NCBI GenBank assembly: GCA_024275555.1
Contig: JAJRYW010000353.1
Coordinates: forward strand, 1 to 6,807
Origin: Calditrichota bacterium
GTDB lineage: Bacteria > Calditrichota > Calditrichia > RBG-13-44-9 > J075
Reading direction: 5' to 3'
Length of the DNA stretch: 6,807 nucleotides
How positions within the stretch are numbered: the stretch's first letter is position 1; every line of letters starts with the position of its first letter. This document shows, one piece after another, positions 1-6,419 of this stretch. The notes under the pieces are model-generated. The model saw nothing but the letters and a program-made list of their open reading frames with translations. It was not told where the DNA came from and did not search any database. A program made the translations under genes and the position numbers.

Positions 1-219
1 AACCGTTGGGGTAAATGCCGAAAAAACGCAAATGTGTGTACCCCTGCGCCTGCATCCAGGCAAAATTGTGATCCAGGTTTTGCACAATGCCTTCATCCTG
101 CCCGGTAATAAAACTGACAAAGGGAAGGAAATTGTTTTCAAATTCAAATTGCGGCGGCAAAGAAGCCCTGGCGGTCCCTGCTGCCAACAAGCAGAATATA
201 AAAATGATCGGTTTTTCAT
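1..219 (-). CDS. N-terminus of a secreted protein, partial, with an apparent 1-base frameshift after the start
   Basis: Read on the minus strand from base 217 down to base 2, one frame stays open and gives a convincing exported protein. It begins with KPIIFIFCLLAAGTARA, a basic residue plus hydrophobic core ending in an AxA signal peptidase I site, followed by the mature start SLPPQFEFENN. It ends at the window edge with NLDHNFAWMQAQGYTHLRFF then GIYPNG. That last stretch resembles the first helix and strand of secreted TIM-barrel glycoside hydrolases, which is a weak inference. The frame has a stop just upstream and no normal start. The ATG at 219-217 lies in another frame, followed by five A's; six A's would join it to the signal peptide as MKKPIIF. 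The ATG frame itself is also open to the edge but reads as an unlikely Cys/Arg-rich sequence. An assembly slip, a real mutation or phase variation are all possible. The gene is divergent from the fad operon, and no strong ribosome-binding site is seen. Confidence 0.62.
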   Translation of the reverse strand, partial: MKNRSFLYSACWQQGPPGLLCRRNLNLKTISFPLSVLLPGRMKALCKTWITILPGCRRRGTHICVFSAFTPTV

Positions 220-414
220 TTTAAAAGTTCTTCTGTGTAATACTGCATCCGAATCTCAGCAGTTTGCGGCAACAATAGGTGTACGCTCTAATTTACCATC
301 CGAATAGCTGCAAACCACTATGTCTTACAGGATTTCCCTGCATATCCTTTACCGCCTGTTTTCAGGGAAAAACACGACCGCGCCCCGTAAAAATTGCAGC
401 GTGTAAAAAAACAC

Positions 415-443
415 TTGCACTCCGGGAAAAATTTATCTTATTT
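415..443 (+). promoter_or_regulatory. candidate sigma-70-type promoter for the fad operon
   Basis: TTGCAC (415-420) matches the -35 consensus at five of six positions. It is followed after 17 bases by TTATTT (438-443), a poor -10 element. This would start transcription near 450 and give fadE a leader of about 185 bases. It overlaps the inverted repeat at 424-448 and lies just before the palindrome at 457-469, as expected for a repressible promoter. The -10 is weak, so the true promoter could lie elsewhere in the spacer. Confidence 0.3.
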
Positions 444-448
444 TTCCC
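424..448. promoter_or_regulatory. 9-7-9 perfect inverted repeat, candidate operator
   Basis: GGGAAAAAT (424-432) and ATTTTTCCC (440-448) are exact reverse complements separated by seven bases (TTATCTT). A perfect 9-bp arm pair this close together is unlikely by chance in a spacer of some 400 bases, although AT-richness raises the odds. It sits over the candidate -35/-10 interval, so a dimeric repressor binding there could block transcription. As RNA it would be a hairpin followed by only two more C's, so it does not look like a terminator. No family-specific operator was recognised. Confidence 0.4.
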
Positions 449-456
449 CCAGCGAC

Positions 457-469
457 TGAACAGTGTTCA
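457..469. promoter_or_regulatory. 13-bp palindrome TGAACA-G-TGTTCA, candidate operator
   Basis: TGAACA (457-462) and TGTTCA (464-469) are perfect half-sites around a central G, placed just downstream of the candidate promoter. TetR-family fatty-acid regulators such as Bacillus FadR bind TGAATGA-like inverted repeats. This element shares the TGAA...TTCA outline but not the full consensus. Six-base arms alone are not statistically remarkable in this spacer, so the call rests on position. Confidence 0.3.
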
Positions 470-510
470 ATTCGATAAAAAGGAGTAAAAAACTTCTATT
501 TGCAACGCAT

Positions 511-560
511 CTCCGGAGGTCTGCTTTAACTGAGGGGTTAAAGTATTTTCCCTTTAAGGG
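511..560 (+). other. hairpin cluster in the presumed fadE leader
   Basis: Three symmetric elements follow each other: the palindrome CTCCGGAG (511-518); a perfect 7-bp hairpin CTTTAAC (524-530) / GTTAAAG (537-543) with loop TGAGGG; and CCCTT..AAGGG (550-560). The segment TTAAAG (538-543) can pair with CTTTAA either upstream (524-529) or downstream (552-557), so two folds exclude each other. No known riboswitch class was recognised. There is no terminator T-run immediately after it, although a T5 run occurs near 580. A functional leader is speculative. Confidence 0.25.
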
Positions 561-626
561 TGGCAACAGGCGTGAACAGTTTTTCCGTACACGTCGATTA
601 AATATAGCAGTTTCATCCTCATCAAA

Positions 627-631
627 AGGAG
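627..631 (+). promoter_or_regulatory. ribosome-binding site that fixes the fadE start
   Basis: AGGAG lies five bases before ATG at 637, inside an AAAAGGAGAAG stretch. The frame is open back to a GTG at 463, but the extra 58 residues there have no resemblance to the family, and this site marks the ATG at 637 as the start. Confidence 0.85.
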
Positions 632-636
632 AAGTT

Positions 637-2400
637 ATGATCACCGGAGGCGAATTTTTAACCTCTCGGGTAGGGAGTGAGCAAATCTTTACCCCGGAGA
701 CATTCAGCGAAGACCAGCGGGAGTTTAAACAACTCGCCAGGGAATTTGCTCTCCAGGAAATTAAACCCAACAAAGACAAGTTAGAGCTTTATGACCGCGA
801 GCTAATGCGCGGTCTATTGCGCAAGGCCGGTGAAATCGGCTTCCTGGGTATCGATGTGCCCGAGGAATACGGCGGGCTCTCCCTGGACAAGGTAACTTCC
901 GTAATTCTCACCGAAATGCTCGGCTATGGCGAATCGGCCAGCTTCAACGTATCGATTGCCGCGCATGTTTCCATCGGCACCCTGCCGATTGTCTTCTTCG
1001 GAACCGAAGAGCAAAAACAAAAATACCTGCCAAAGTTAGTTAGTGCAGAGTGGTTAAGCGCCTACTGTCTAACGGAGCCGACCGCCGGTTCCGACGCCCT
1101 CTCCATTCGCTCGACGGCCGTGCTTTCCGAGGACAAAAAACACTACATCATCAACGGCGTCAAGCAGTTCATCACCAACGGCGGGTGGGCGGACATGTAT
1201 ATCGTCTTTGCCCGGGTGGACGGCGAGAAATTCAGCGCCTTCATTGTGGAACGGGACACCCCGGGCATCTCCATCGGCGTGGAAGAAAAGAAGCTGGGCC
1301 AGAAAGGCGCCTCGACCTGCGCAGTGACCTTCGAAAATGTGCCTGTGCCGGTGGAGAACGTGCTGCACGAAATCGGCAAAGGCGTGGAAGTGGCCTTCAA
1401 CAGCCTGAACATCGGGCGCTTTAAACTGGGCGCAGCCGACCTGGGCGGGTTAAAAGCCGCTACCAACCTTTCGGTGCAGTACGCCCTGGAGCGCTGGCAA
1501 TTCGGTCATCCTATCGCTCATTTTGAGGCCATCAAGAAAAAGTTCGGCGATATGCTCCTGCGCACCTACGCCGTGGAAAGCATGCTCTATCGCACCGCCG
1601 GCCTGTTGGATGATTCAATCTCCAAAGCCGACCCGGCCTCGGAAAACTATTTTTCCGAAGTGGCCAAGGCCATCGAACGATACGCCATCGAGTGCTCCAT
1701 GTGCAAGATTTTCAGCAGCGAGGCGCTCTGGATTGTGGCCGACTCGGCGTTGCAGGTGTACGGCGGATACGGGTTTATCGAGGAGTATCCCCTGGCGCGT
1801 CTCAATCGCGACGCCCGGGTTGACCGCCTCTATGAAGGCACCAACGAAGTCAACCGCCAGGTAATTGTCGGTTATTTTCTGAAAAAAGCGCTCCTGGAAG
1901 AACTGCCCCTGCGCGAGGCGGTCAAAAATATTCCCGACCTGGTTGCCGGCAAATTGCCTGAATTCAGCGGCCCGCTGGCCGCGGAGATGACCGGCCTGGA
2001 AATCGCCAAAAGCCTGGCCGTGCTGCTCTTCCATCATACCCTCACCAAATTCGGGCAGGACATCATGAACGAACAGCAGTGGGGTGAACTGCTCAGCGAT
2101 CTTTTTATGGAGATTTACGCGGTGGATTCCACCCTTTCCCGGGTGCAGCAACACCTGGATTCGCAAGGGCATGATGAAATTCGCCTGAAGTTGGGCCGGG
2201 CCTTTGCCGCCGAGCGAATTCCCAACATCATCCACGAAACGGAACGGGGTCTGCGCAGTCTGTTAAGCGGCAAAAGCCGGCAAGAAGTGGAAGAACAGCT
2301 CCGGGCCATCCGCAGCCATATGCCGCATTTCGCCAATCTCTTTCAATTGAGAAGCGACCTGGCCGATGAACTCTACCTGCAAGGGGAATACTGGCTCTGA
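637..2400 (+). CDS. fadE: acyl-CoA dehydrogenase, FadE type with C-terminal extension
   Basis: This FAD enzyme should oxidise acyl-CoA to trans-2-enoyl-CoA in the cytoplasm, passing electrons to electron-transfer flavoprotein, whose genes are not in the window. The protein is 587 residues, close to B. subtilis FadE (about 594). It starts MITGGEFL and has the FTPEDF-like FTPETFSEDQ motif near residue 25 that is typical of this subgroup. The acyl-CoA dehydrogenase signature YCLTEPTAGSD lies near 142-152. The catalytic base is predicted to be Glu400 in RLYEGTNEVNR, equivalent to the glutamate in the IYEGT motif of medium-chain dehydrogenase. Residues of about 420-587 form an extra, probably helical domain like that of very-long-chain dehydrogenase and ACAD9, which suggests long substrates (inference). 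It is the first gene of the operon, 67 bases before the thiolase gene. Substrate chain length cannot be read from the sequence. Confidence 0.93.
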   Translation: MITGGEFLTSRVGSEQIFTPETFSEDQREFKQLAREFALQEIKPNKDKLELYDRELMRGLLRKAGEIGFLGIDVPEEYGGLSLDKVTSVILTEMLGYGESASFNVSIAAHVSIGTLPIVFFGTEEQKQKYLPKLVSAEWLSAYCLTEPTAGSDALSIRSTAVLSEDKKHYIINGVKQFITNGGWADMYIVFARVDGEKFSAFIVERDTPGISIGVEEKKLGQKGASTCAVTFENVPVPVENVLHEIGKGVEVAFNSLNIGRFKLGAADLGGLKAATNLSVQYALERWQFGHPIAHFEAIKKKFGDMLLRTYAVESMLYRTAGLLDDSISKADPASENYFSEVAKAIERYAIECSMCKIFSSEALWIVADSALQVYGGYGFIEEYPLARLNRDARVDRLYEGTNEVNRQVIVGYFLKKALLEELPLREAVKNIPDLVAGKLPEFSGPLAAEMTGLEIAKSLAVLLFHHTLTKFGQDIMNEQQWGELLSDLFMEIYAVDSTLSRVQQHLDSQGHDEIRLKLGRAFAAERIPNIIHETERGLRSLLSGKSRQEVEEQLRAIRSHMPHFANLFQLRSDLADELYLQGEYWL

Positions 2401-2467
2401 TAAAGCAACACGGCGCCGGAAACGATGAAAATGATCTAAAACAAACCAAAAGCGAGGTAAAACAGCA

Positions 2468-3604
2468 ATGAAAACCAACGAACTTAGCGTCATTGTTGAC
2501 GCCGTGCGAAGCCCGATGGGTATGCGCAAAGGAGAGATGGTCGGGATTCGCCCCGACGACCTGACCGCCCAGGTACTGCAGGGTCTGCTGAAACGGAACC
2601 CCAACCTGCCCGCCGACAAGATTGACGATGTGATCCTGGGCTGCGCCTTTCCGGAAGGCCCGCAAGGAATGCTGCTGGCCCGCTCCGCAGCGATTCTGGC
2701 CGGAATCCCCAAAGAAGCCGGCGGCAAAGTGGTCAACCGCTTTTGCGGCTCCTCGATGGACGCGGTGCACCAGGCCGATTACGCCATCAACATGGGCGAC
2801 GCCCAGGCCGTGATTGCCGCCGGTACCGAGGATATGGTCTCCGTGCCGATGGGCGGCTACAATCCCAGCTTTCACCCGGAACTGGTGAAGATGAATTACT
2901 ACATGGGCATGGGCGAAACCGCGGAAATTTTAGCCAAAGAAGGTGAAATCAGCCGGGAAGAACAGGAAGAATTTGCCGTCAACTCCCACAGCAAAGCCCT
3001 GGACGCCTGGAAAAACGGGCGCTATGAAAACGAGGTGATCCCGGTCAGCTACAAGGGCAAAGTGATCAGCCGGGACGAAGGCCCGCGCGAGCCGGACCCG
3101 GAAAAGATGAAAACCCTGAAACCGGCGTTTCTGAAAGACGGCACCATCACCGCCGCCACTAGCAGCCCGATTACCATCGGCAGTTCCGCGGTGCTGCTGA
3201 CCAGCGAGTCCCTGGCCAAAGAACTGGGCCTTAAACCGCGCGCCCGGATCATCGCCCGCGCCATTGCCGGCGTCGATTGGCAGCGGATGGGCATGGGCCC
3301 GCTGCCGGCCACCGAGAAAGCGCTCCAGCGCGCCGGCCTGACGCTGAAGGACATCGACGTCATTGAATTGAACGAAGCCTTTGCCGCCCAATCGCTGTAT
3401 GTGATCAAAAAAGGCGGCTGGCCGATGGAAAAGATCAACCTCAACGGCGGCGCGGTGGCGTTGGGACACCCGCTGGGATGCTCCGGGGCTCGGATTCTCA
3501 CCACCCTGATCAACATTATGGAACAACAGAAGGCCCGGCTCGGATTAGCGACCATGTGCATCGGCACCGGACAGGGTATTGCCACGATCATCGAGCGAAT
3601 TTAA
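2468..3604 (+). CDS. fadA: acetyl-CoA C-acyltransferase (thiolase), FadA type
   Basis: This enzyme catalyses the last beta-oxidation step, cleaving 3-ketoacyl-CoA with CoA into acetyl-CoA and a shortened acyl-CoA. It has 378 residues, slightly shorter than the usual 385-395. The catalytic set is complete: nucleophile Cys93 in NRFCGSS, Asn302 in NEAFA, His334 in ALGHPLGCSG, and Cys364 in MCIGTGQG. The NRFCGSSM and GDAQAV segments resemble proteobacterial FadA. A variation is seen at residues 231-241: the common NSSxxxDGAxA motif reads TSSPITIGSSA, so Asn and the Asp-Gly-Ala are changed. The start ATG has GAGGT at 2454-2458, about ten bases upstream. The stop codon overlaps the ribosome-binding site of the next gene, 12 bases away, so the two are likely translated from one transcript. 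A biosynthetic thiolase is less likely given its neighbours. Confidence 0.93.
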   Translation: MKTNELSVIVDAVRSPMGMRKGEMVGIRPDDLTAQVLQGLLKRNPNLPADKIDDVILGCAFPEGPQGMLLARSAAILAGIPKEAGGKVVNRFCGSSMDAVHQADYAINMGDAQAVIAAGTEDMVSVPMGGYNPSFHPELVKMNYYMGMGETAEILAKEGEISREEQEEFAVNSHSKALDAWKNGRYENEVIPVSYKGKVISRDEGPREPDPEKMKTLKPAFLKDGTITAATSSPITIGSSAVLLTSESLAKELGLKPRARIIARAIAGVDWQRMGMGPLPATEKALQRAGLTLKDIDVIELNEAFAAQSLYVIKKGGWPMEKINLNGGAVALGHPLGCSGARILTTLINIMEQQKARLGLATMCIGTGQGIATIIERI

Positions 3605-3616
3605 AGGAGGCCAATC

Positions 3617-5962
3617 ATGACCATGAAAATCCAAAAAGCGGCCGTGCTGGGAACCGGGGTGATGGGCAGCCAGATTGCTGCGCACCTGTCCAACGCCGGC
3701 ATCCCCTGCCTGGCCTTCGACATTTCCCAGGACGTCGCCGAAAAAGGCATCCAGGCCGCCCTGAAGCTGAAACCGGCGCCGTTCTATAATCCCAAATCGG
3801 CCAAACTGATCACACCCTGCAACTATGATGAGCATCTGGAAATGCTCAAAGAGGTCGATTGGATCATCGAAGGGGTGATCGAGCGGCTGGACATCAAACA
3901 ACAGCTCTTCAACCGGATCATTCCTCACCTGAAGCCCGGAGCAATCGTTACCTCCAACACTTCCGGTCTATCCTTAAAAGAGATGTGCGAAGGAATGCCG
4001 GAAGATTTCCGCAAACGCTTTCTGGTTACGCACTTCTTCAACCCGCCCCGCTACATGCACCTGCTGGAGATTGTGCCGGGCGAGGACACCCTCCCGGAAG
4101 TGGTTGCGGACATCGCCGAGTTTTGCGAGAATGTGCTGGGAAAGGGCGTCGTTTACGCCAAGGACACTCCCAACTTTATCGCCAACCGCATTGGGGTGTT
4201 TGGGATGATGGCCACGCTGGCCGCCGCCCGCAAAATGAACCTCAGCGTCGAGGAGGTTGACGCCATGACCGGCCCGGTGCTGGGACGTCCCAAGAGCGCC
4301 ACCTTCCGCACCGCCGATGTGGTGGGGCTGGACACCCTGGCCCACGTGGCCAACACCGCCTATCAAAAGTGCCCGGACGATGAGTCGCGGGAGATATTCA
4401 AAATCCCCGACTTCCTGGCCAAGATGATCGAGAACAAATGGCTGGGCCAGAAAACCCGTCAGGGCTTTTACAAGAAGGAAGGCAAAACCATCCTGGCCCT
4501 GGACCTGGAGACGATGGAGTACCACCCCAAGAAGAAAGTACGCATGGACGGGATACGGGTAGCCAAAAGCCATCACAAGACCGCCGGCAAGATCAAAGCG
4601 CTGGCCTACAATCCCGATAAGGCCGGCCAGTTTGCCTGGGAAATTCTGGCCGACACCCTGATCTATTCGGCCAACCGCATCCCCGAGATTGCCGACGACA
4701 TTGTCAATGTGGATAATGCGCTCAAATGGGGATTCGGCTGGCAGTTGGGGCCCTTCGAGATTTGGGACGCCCTGGGGCTGGAACGCTCCCTGCGCCGGAT
4801 GAAGGATGCAGGCAAAAAGCCGCCCCGCTGGGTGGAGGAAATGGTTCAGAACGGACACACATCCTTCTATCGCAGCCAGGACGGCCGGGCCAGCTACTAT
4901 GATGTGCACAGCAAGAGCTATCAGCCCATGCCGGAAAATCCCCGGGTGGTGCACCTGAAGCTGCTCAAAGAGAAAGGCCGGGTGCTGCGGGAAAACTGGG
5001 GCGCCAGCCTGATCGATTTGGGCGACGGGGTGCTCTGTGCGGAATTCCACAGCATCGCCCAGCCGGACTTCAACCCGCTTGACCCGGCCATGTTCGACAT
5101 CCTTTCCGAAGCGCTGGAGATTATCCCGCGCGAGGGCTTCACCGGCCTGGTGATTGCCAACCAGTCCCCTCATTTTTCCGCCGGGGCCAACCTGGCCATG
5201 ATCATGAGCATGTGTGAAAACCGGGAATGGGAGCGCATTAACCTGGTCAGTAAACTGTTCCAGGATATTGGCCAGCAGTTGAAATACTCTCCCTTCCCGG
5301 TGGTGTCGGCCCCCTTCAACATGTGCCTGGGCGGCGGATTGGAGATTGCCGCAGCGGCCAACCGCATCACCGCCTCGGCAGAACTGTACGCCGGTCTGGT
5401 TGAGGTTGGCGTGGGATTGATTCCCGGCGGCGGCGGAACCCTGCGGGTGCTGCTCAACTTTATCCGGAAAATGGAGCGGATGCGCCCGGGGCCCTTCCCG
5501 CCGGTGCAAAAGGCTTTCGAAACCATTGCTTACGCCAAGGTGTCATCTTCCGCGGCAGAGGCGATGAAGTTAGGCTACCTAACCAAGGAGGACCGGATCG
5601 TGATCAACCCCGATCACCTGATCTACGAGGCCAAGCAAACCGTTCTGGATTTGGCTAAAGATTACCAGGCCCCGGAACCGAATACGGAAATCTACTTGCC
5701 GGGAGAAGGCGGACGCATGACCATCGAGGTGACCCTGGAGAACCTGCTGAAACATGGGGTAATCAGCCCTCACGATATGCTCATCGGCAAGAAGTTAGCC
5801 TACATCCTTACCGGCGGCGAGCGGGGCGGCTACACCACCCCGGTAGACGAGCAATACCAGCTCGACCTGGAGCGGGAAGCCTTCGTGAGCCTCTGCGGTG
5901 AACCGAAGACGCAGGACCGGATTCGGCATATGCTTAAGAAAGGCAAGCCGTTGCGCAACTAA
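3617..5962 (+). CDS. fadN: 3-hydroxyacyl-CoA dehydrogenase / enoyl-CoA hydratase, FadN type
   Basis: This bifunctional enzyme carries out the two middle beta-oxidation steps: hydration of enoyl-CoA and NAD-dependent oxidation of 3-hydroxyacyl-CoA. Its 781 residues match B. subtilis FadN (about 789) along the whole length, down to the ending KKGKPLRN. The domain order is dehydrogenase then hydratase, opposite to E. coli FadB. A Rossmann loop GTGVMG (Gly12, 14, 17) binds NAD. Catalytic His139 in THFFNP and Glu151 in LLEIVPG follow. C-terminal dehydrogenase segments span about 190-300 and 345-430. The hydratase part (about 460-650) has the oxyanion-hole segment FSAGANL (520-526) and both catalytic acids, Glu576 in LGGGLE and Glu596 in GLVEVGVG, spaced by 20 like Glu119/Glu139 of FadB. 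AGGAGG lies six bases before the ATG. It is the last gene of the operon, followed by two terminators. Confidence 0.95.
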   Translation: MTMKIQKAAVLGTGVMGSQIAAHLSNAGIPCLAFDISQDVAEKGIQAALKLKPAPFYNPKSAKLITPCNYDEHLEMLKEVDWIIEGVIERLDIKQQLFNRIIPHLKPGAIVTSNTSGLSLKEMCEGMPEDFRKRFLVTHFFNPPRYMHLLEIVPGEDTLPEVVADIAEFCENVLGKGVVYAKDTPNFIANRIGVFGMMATLAAARKMNLSVEEVDAMTGPVLGRPKSATFRTADVVGLDTLAHVANTAYQKCPDDESREIFKIPDFLAKMIENKWLGQKTRQGFYKKEGKTILALDLETMEYHPKKKVRMDGIRVAKSHHKTAGKIKALAYNPDKAGQFAWEILADTLIYSANRIPEIADDIVNVDNALKWGFGWQLGPFEIWDALGLERSLRRMKDAGKKPPRWVEEMVQNGHTSFYRSQDGRASYYDVHSKSYQPMPENPRVVHLKLLKEKGRVLRENWGASLIDLGDGVLCAEFHSIAQPDFNPLDPAMFDILSEALEIIPREGFTGLVIANQSPHFSAGANLAMIMSMCENREWERINLVSKLFQDIGQQLKYSPFPVVSAPFNMCLGGGLEIAAAANRITASAELYAGLVEVGVGLIPGGGGTLRVLLNFIRKMERMRPGPFPPVQKAFETIAYAKVSSSAAEAMKLGYLTKEDRIVINPDHLIYEAKQTVLDLAKDYQAPEPNTEIYLPGEGGRMTIEVTLENLLKHGVISPHDMLIGKKLAYILTGGERGGYTTPVDEQYQLDLEREAFVSLCGEPKTQDRIRHMLKKGKPLRN

Positions 5963-5966
5963 GAGC

Positions 5967-6002
5967 GGGGGGGAGTTGGGTTTCCCACTCCCCTGCCCTT
6001 TT
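5967..6002 (+). terminator. intrinsic terminator directly after fadN
   Basis: GGGGAGT (5970-5976), a bulged T, GGG (5978-5980), loop TTT, CCC (5984-5986) and ACTCCCC (5987-5993) form a GC-rich stem starting within ten bases of the fadN stop. A further GGG/CCC pairing (5967-5969 with 5996-5998) extends it, and TTTT follows. The short T-run suggests incomplete termination. Confidence 0.75.
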
Positions 6003-6020
6003 ACATGCATTATCTTGTTT

Positions 6021-6065
6021 TCCACCCGCACAATGGCATTCCGCCAGGTGCGGGTGGATTTTTTT
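6021..6065 (+). terminator. second, stronger intrinsic terminator
   Basis: TCCACCCGCAC (6021-6031) pairs perfectly over 11 bp with GTGCGGGTGGA (6048-6058). An inner TGGC/GCCA stem (6034-6037, 6043-6046) closes the loop, and seven T's follow (6059-6065). The minus strand has no matching T-run, so it should act only on + strand transcription, as a backstop for the fad operon. Confidence 0.85.
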
Positions 6066-6094
6066 GTCCCTTTTTGCCTTTCTATCTTTGTCAT

Positions 6095-6200
6095 CTCGTT
6101 CCAGGCCCCCTTTCCCCCCGTTCCAGGCTCCTGCCTGGAACGCTTTTTTCCAAAAAAGCTCAGCTTTGCTATTGACGCTCTTCGGTGAACATGTGTTAGG
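6095..6200 (+). repeat. hairpin repeat, copy 1
   Basis: This is the first of two related units. It begins with a lone half-arm CGTTCCAGG (6097-6105), then the full hairpin at 6119-6142, a second 8-bp palindrome GCTTTTTT-CC-AAAAAAGC (6142-6159), and AAAGCT-C-AGCTTT (6155-6167). Bases 6119-6169 are identical to 6338-6388 in copy 2, and 6170-6200 match at 24 of 31 positions without gaps. Similar translations appear on the minus strand in both copies, but the differences are mostly non-synonymous, so it is unlikely to be coding. Confidence 0.85.
6119..6149 (+). terminator. terminator-shaped hairpin in repeat copy 1
   Basis: CGTTCCAGG (6119-6127) and CCTGGAACG (6134-6142) form a perfect 9-bp stem with a six-base loop CTCCTG. 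It is followed by C and six T's (6144-6149), the shape of a + strand intrinsic terminator. The repeat may have another function, so termination is inferred. Confidence 0.5.
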
Positions 6201-6214
6201 TTTGGCAATATAAG
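6186..6214 (+). promoter_or_regulatory. promoter-like pair at the end of repeat copy 1
   Basis: TGAACA (6186-6191) and TATAAG (6209-6214) are separated by 17 bases, matching the sigma-70 boxes at four and five of six positions. The boxes sit exactly where those of copy 2 do. No gene follows before copy 2, so a transcript starting here would be non-coding. Confidence 0.4.
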
Positions 6215-6253
6215 CGGAGTTTAAGGTGAAAAGTACGCTCCAAGCCGGAGCTG

Positions 6254-6343
6254 GGAACGAGGACGAGAGCCTGTAGGAGTGTCAAGCTTCAGCTTGACAG
6301 TGAGCTTATGTGCCCCTCGTCCAGGCTCCCCTCTTCTCGTTCC
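6254..6343 (+). repeat. nested inverted repeats between and into the repeat copies
   Basis: GGAACGAG (6254-6261) is complementary to CTCGTTCC (6336-6343). Inside, GACGAG (6262-6267) is complementary to CTCGTC (6316-6321). At the centre TGTCAAGCT (6280-6288) and AGCTTGACA (6291-6299) form a perfect 9-bp palindrome around TC. A small GCTCC/GGAGC hairpin (6237-6251) precedes it. The outer 3' arm overlaps the 5' arm of the copy 2 hairpin, so the two folds compete. It may simply be an inverted remnant of the same repeat family. Confidence 0.5.
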
Positions 6344-6419
6344 AGGCTCCTGCCTGGAACGCTTTTTTCCAAAAAAGCTCAGCTTTGCACTTGCCGCCCT
6401 TTGGTTAACATATGTTAGG
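6316..6419 (+). repeat. hairpin repeat, copy 2
   Basis: This is the second unit, displaced by exactly 219 bp from copy 1 over its conserved core (6338-6419). The leading half-arm is CGTCCAGG (6318-6325), lacking one T relative to copy 1. Its 3' end contains the 12-bp palindrome TAACATATGTTA (6406-6417), which is only partly symmetric in copy 1. It lies upstream of the broken higB gene. Confidence 0.85.
6338..6368 (+). terminator. terminator-shaped hairpin in repeat copy 2
   Basis: The stem CGTTCCAGG/CCTGGAACG (6338-6346, 6353-6361), six-base loop and following T6 (6363-6368) are identical to copy 1. It would stop transcripts arriving from upstream before the promoter-like pair at 6405-6433. 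Confidence 0.5.

Larger units (their letters stand above)
220..636. other. divergent intergenic region between the secreted-protein gene and fadE
   Basis: These 417 bases separate the minus-strand secreted-protein start from the fadE start. They are AT-rich with A- and T-runs, and no convincing protein is seen on either strand; the open frames present have no ribosome-binding site or family resemblance. The right half (415-636) holds the likely fadE promoter, two symmetric elements and a leader with small hairpins, listed separately. The left half has an 8-bp inverted repeat (TTTCCCTG at 333-340, CAGGGAAA at 363-370) and a 9-bp direct repeat CATCCGAAT (246-254 and 297-305). Both are close to what chance allows in a region this size. 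No clear minus-strand promoter was found for the secreted-protein gene. Confidence 0.6.

Noticed and set aside
246..305. Direct repeat CATCCGAAT, 51 bases apart.
   Set aside because: A single 9-base repeat pair in a spacer of this size is near chance expectation.
32..488. Short + strand open frames in the left flank.
   Set aside because: The first lies opposite the more convincing minus-strand secreted protein; the second has no ribosome-binding site or family resemblance.
553..575. AAGGGTGGCAAC..GCG near 556-571 recalls the T-box leader motif AGGGTGGNACCGCG.
   Set aside because: The match needs insertions, there is no room for a stem I or specifier loop, and fatty-acid genes are not T-box targets.
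463..636. N-terminal extension of fadE from a GTG at 463.
   Set aside because: The extra 58 residues do not resemble the family, and a good ribosome-binding site precedes ATG 637.
3974..5509. A long open frame on the minus strand (511 codons) opposite fadN, and similar frames opposite fadE and fadA.
   Set aside because: Their His/Gly/Arg-rich composition matches no family and they mirror GC-rich coding sequence on the + strand, so they are shadows.
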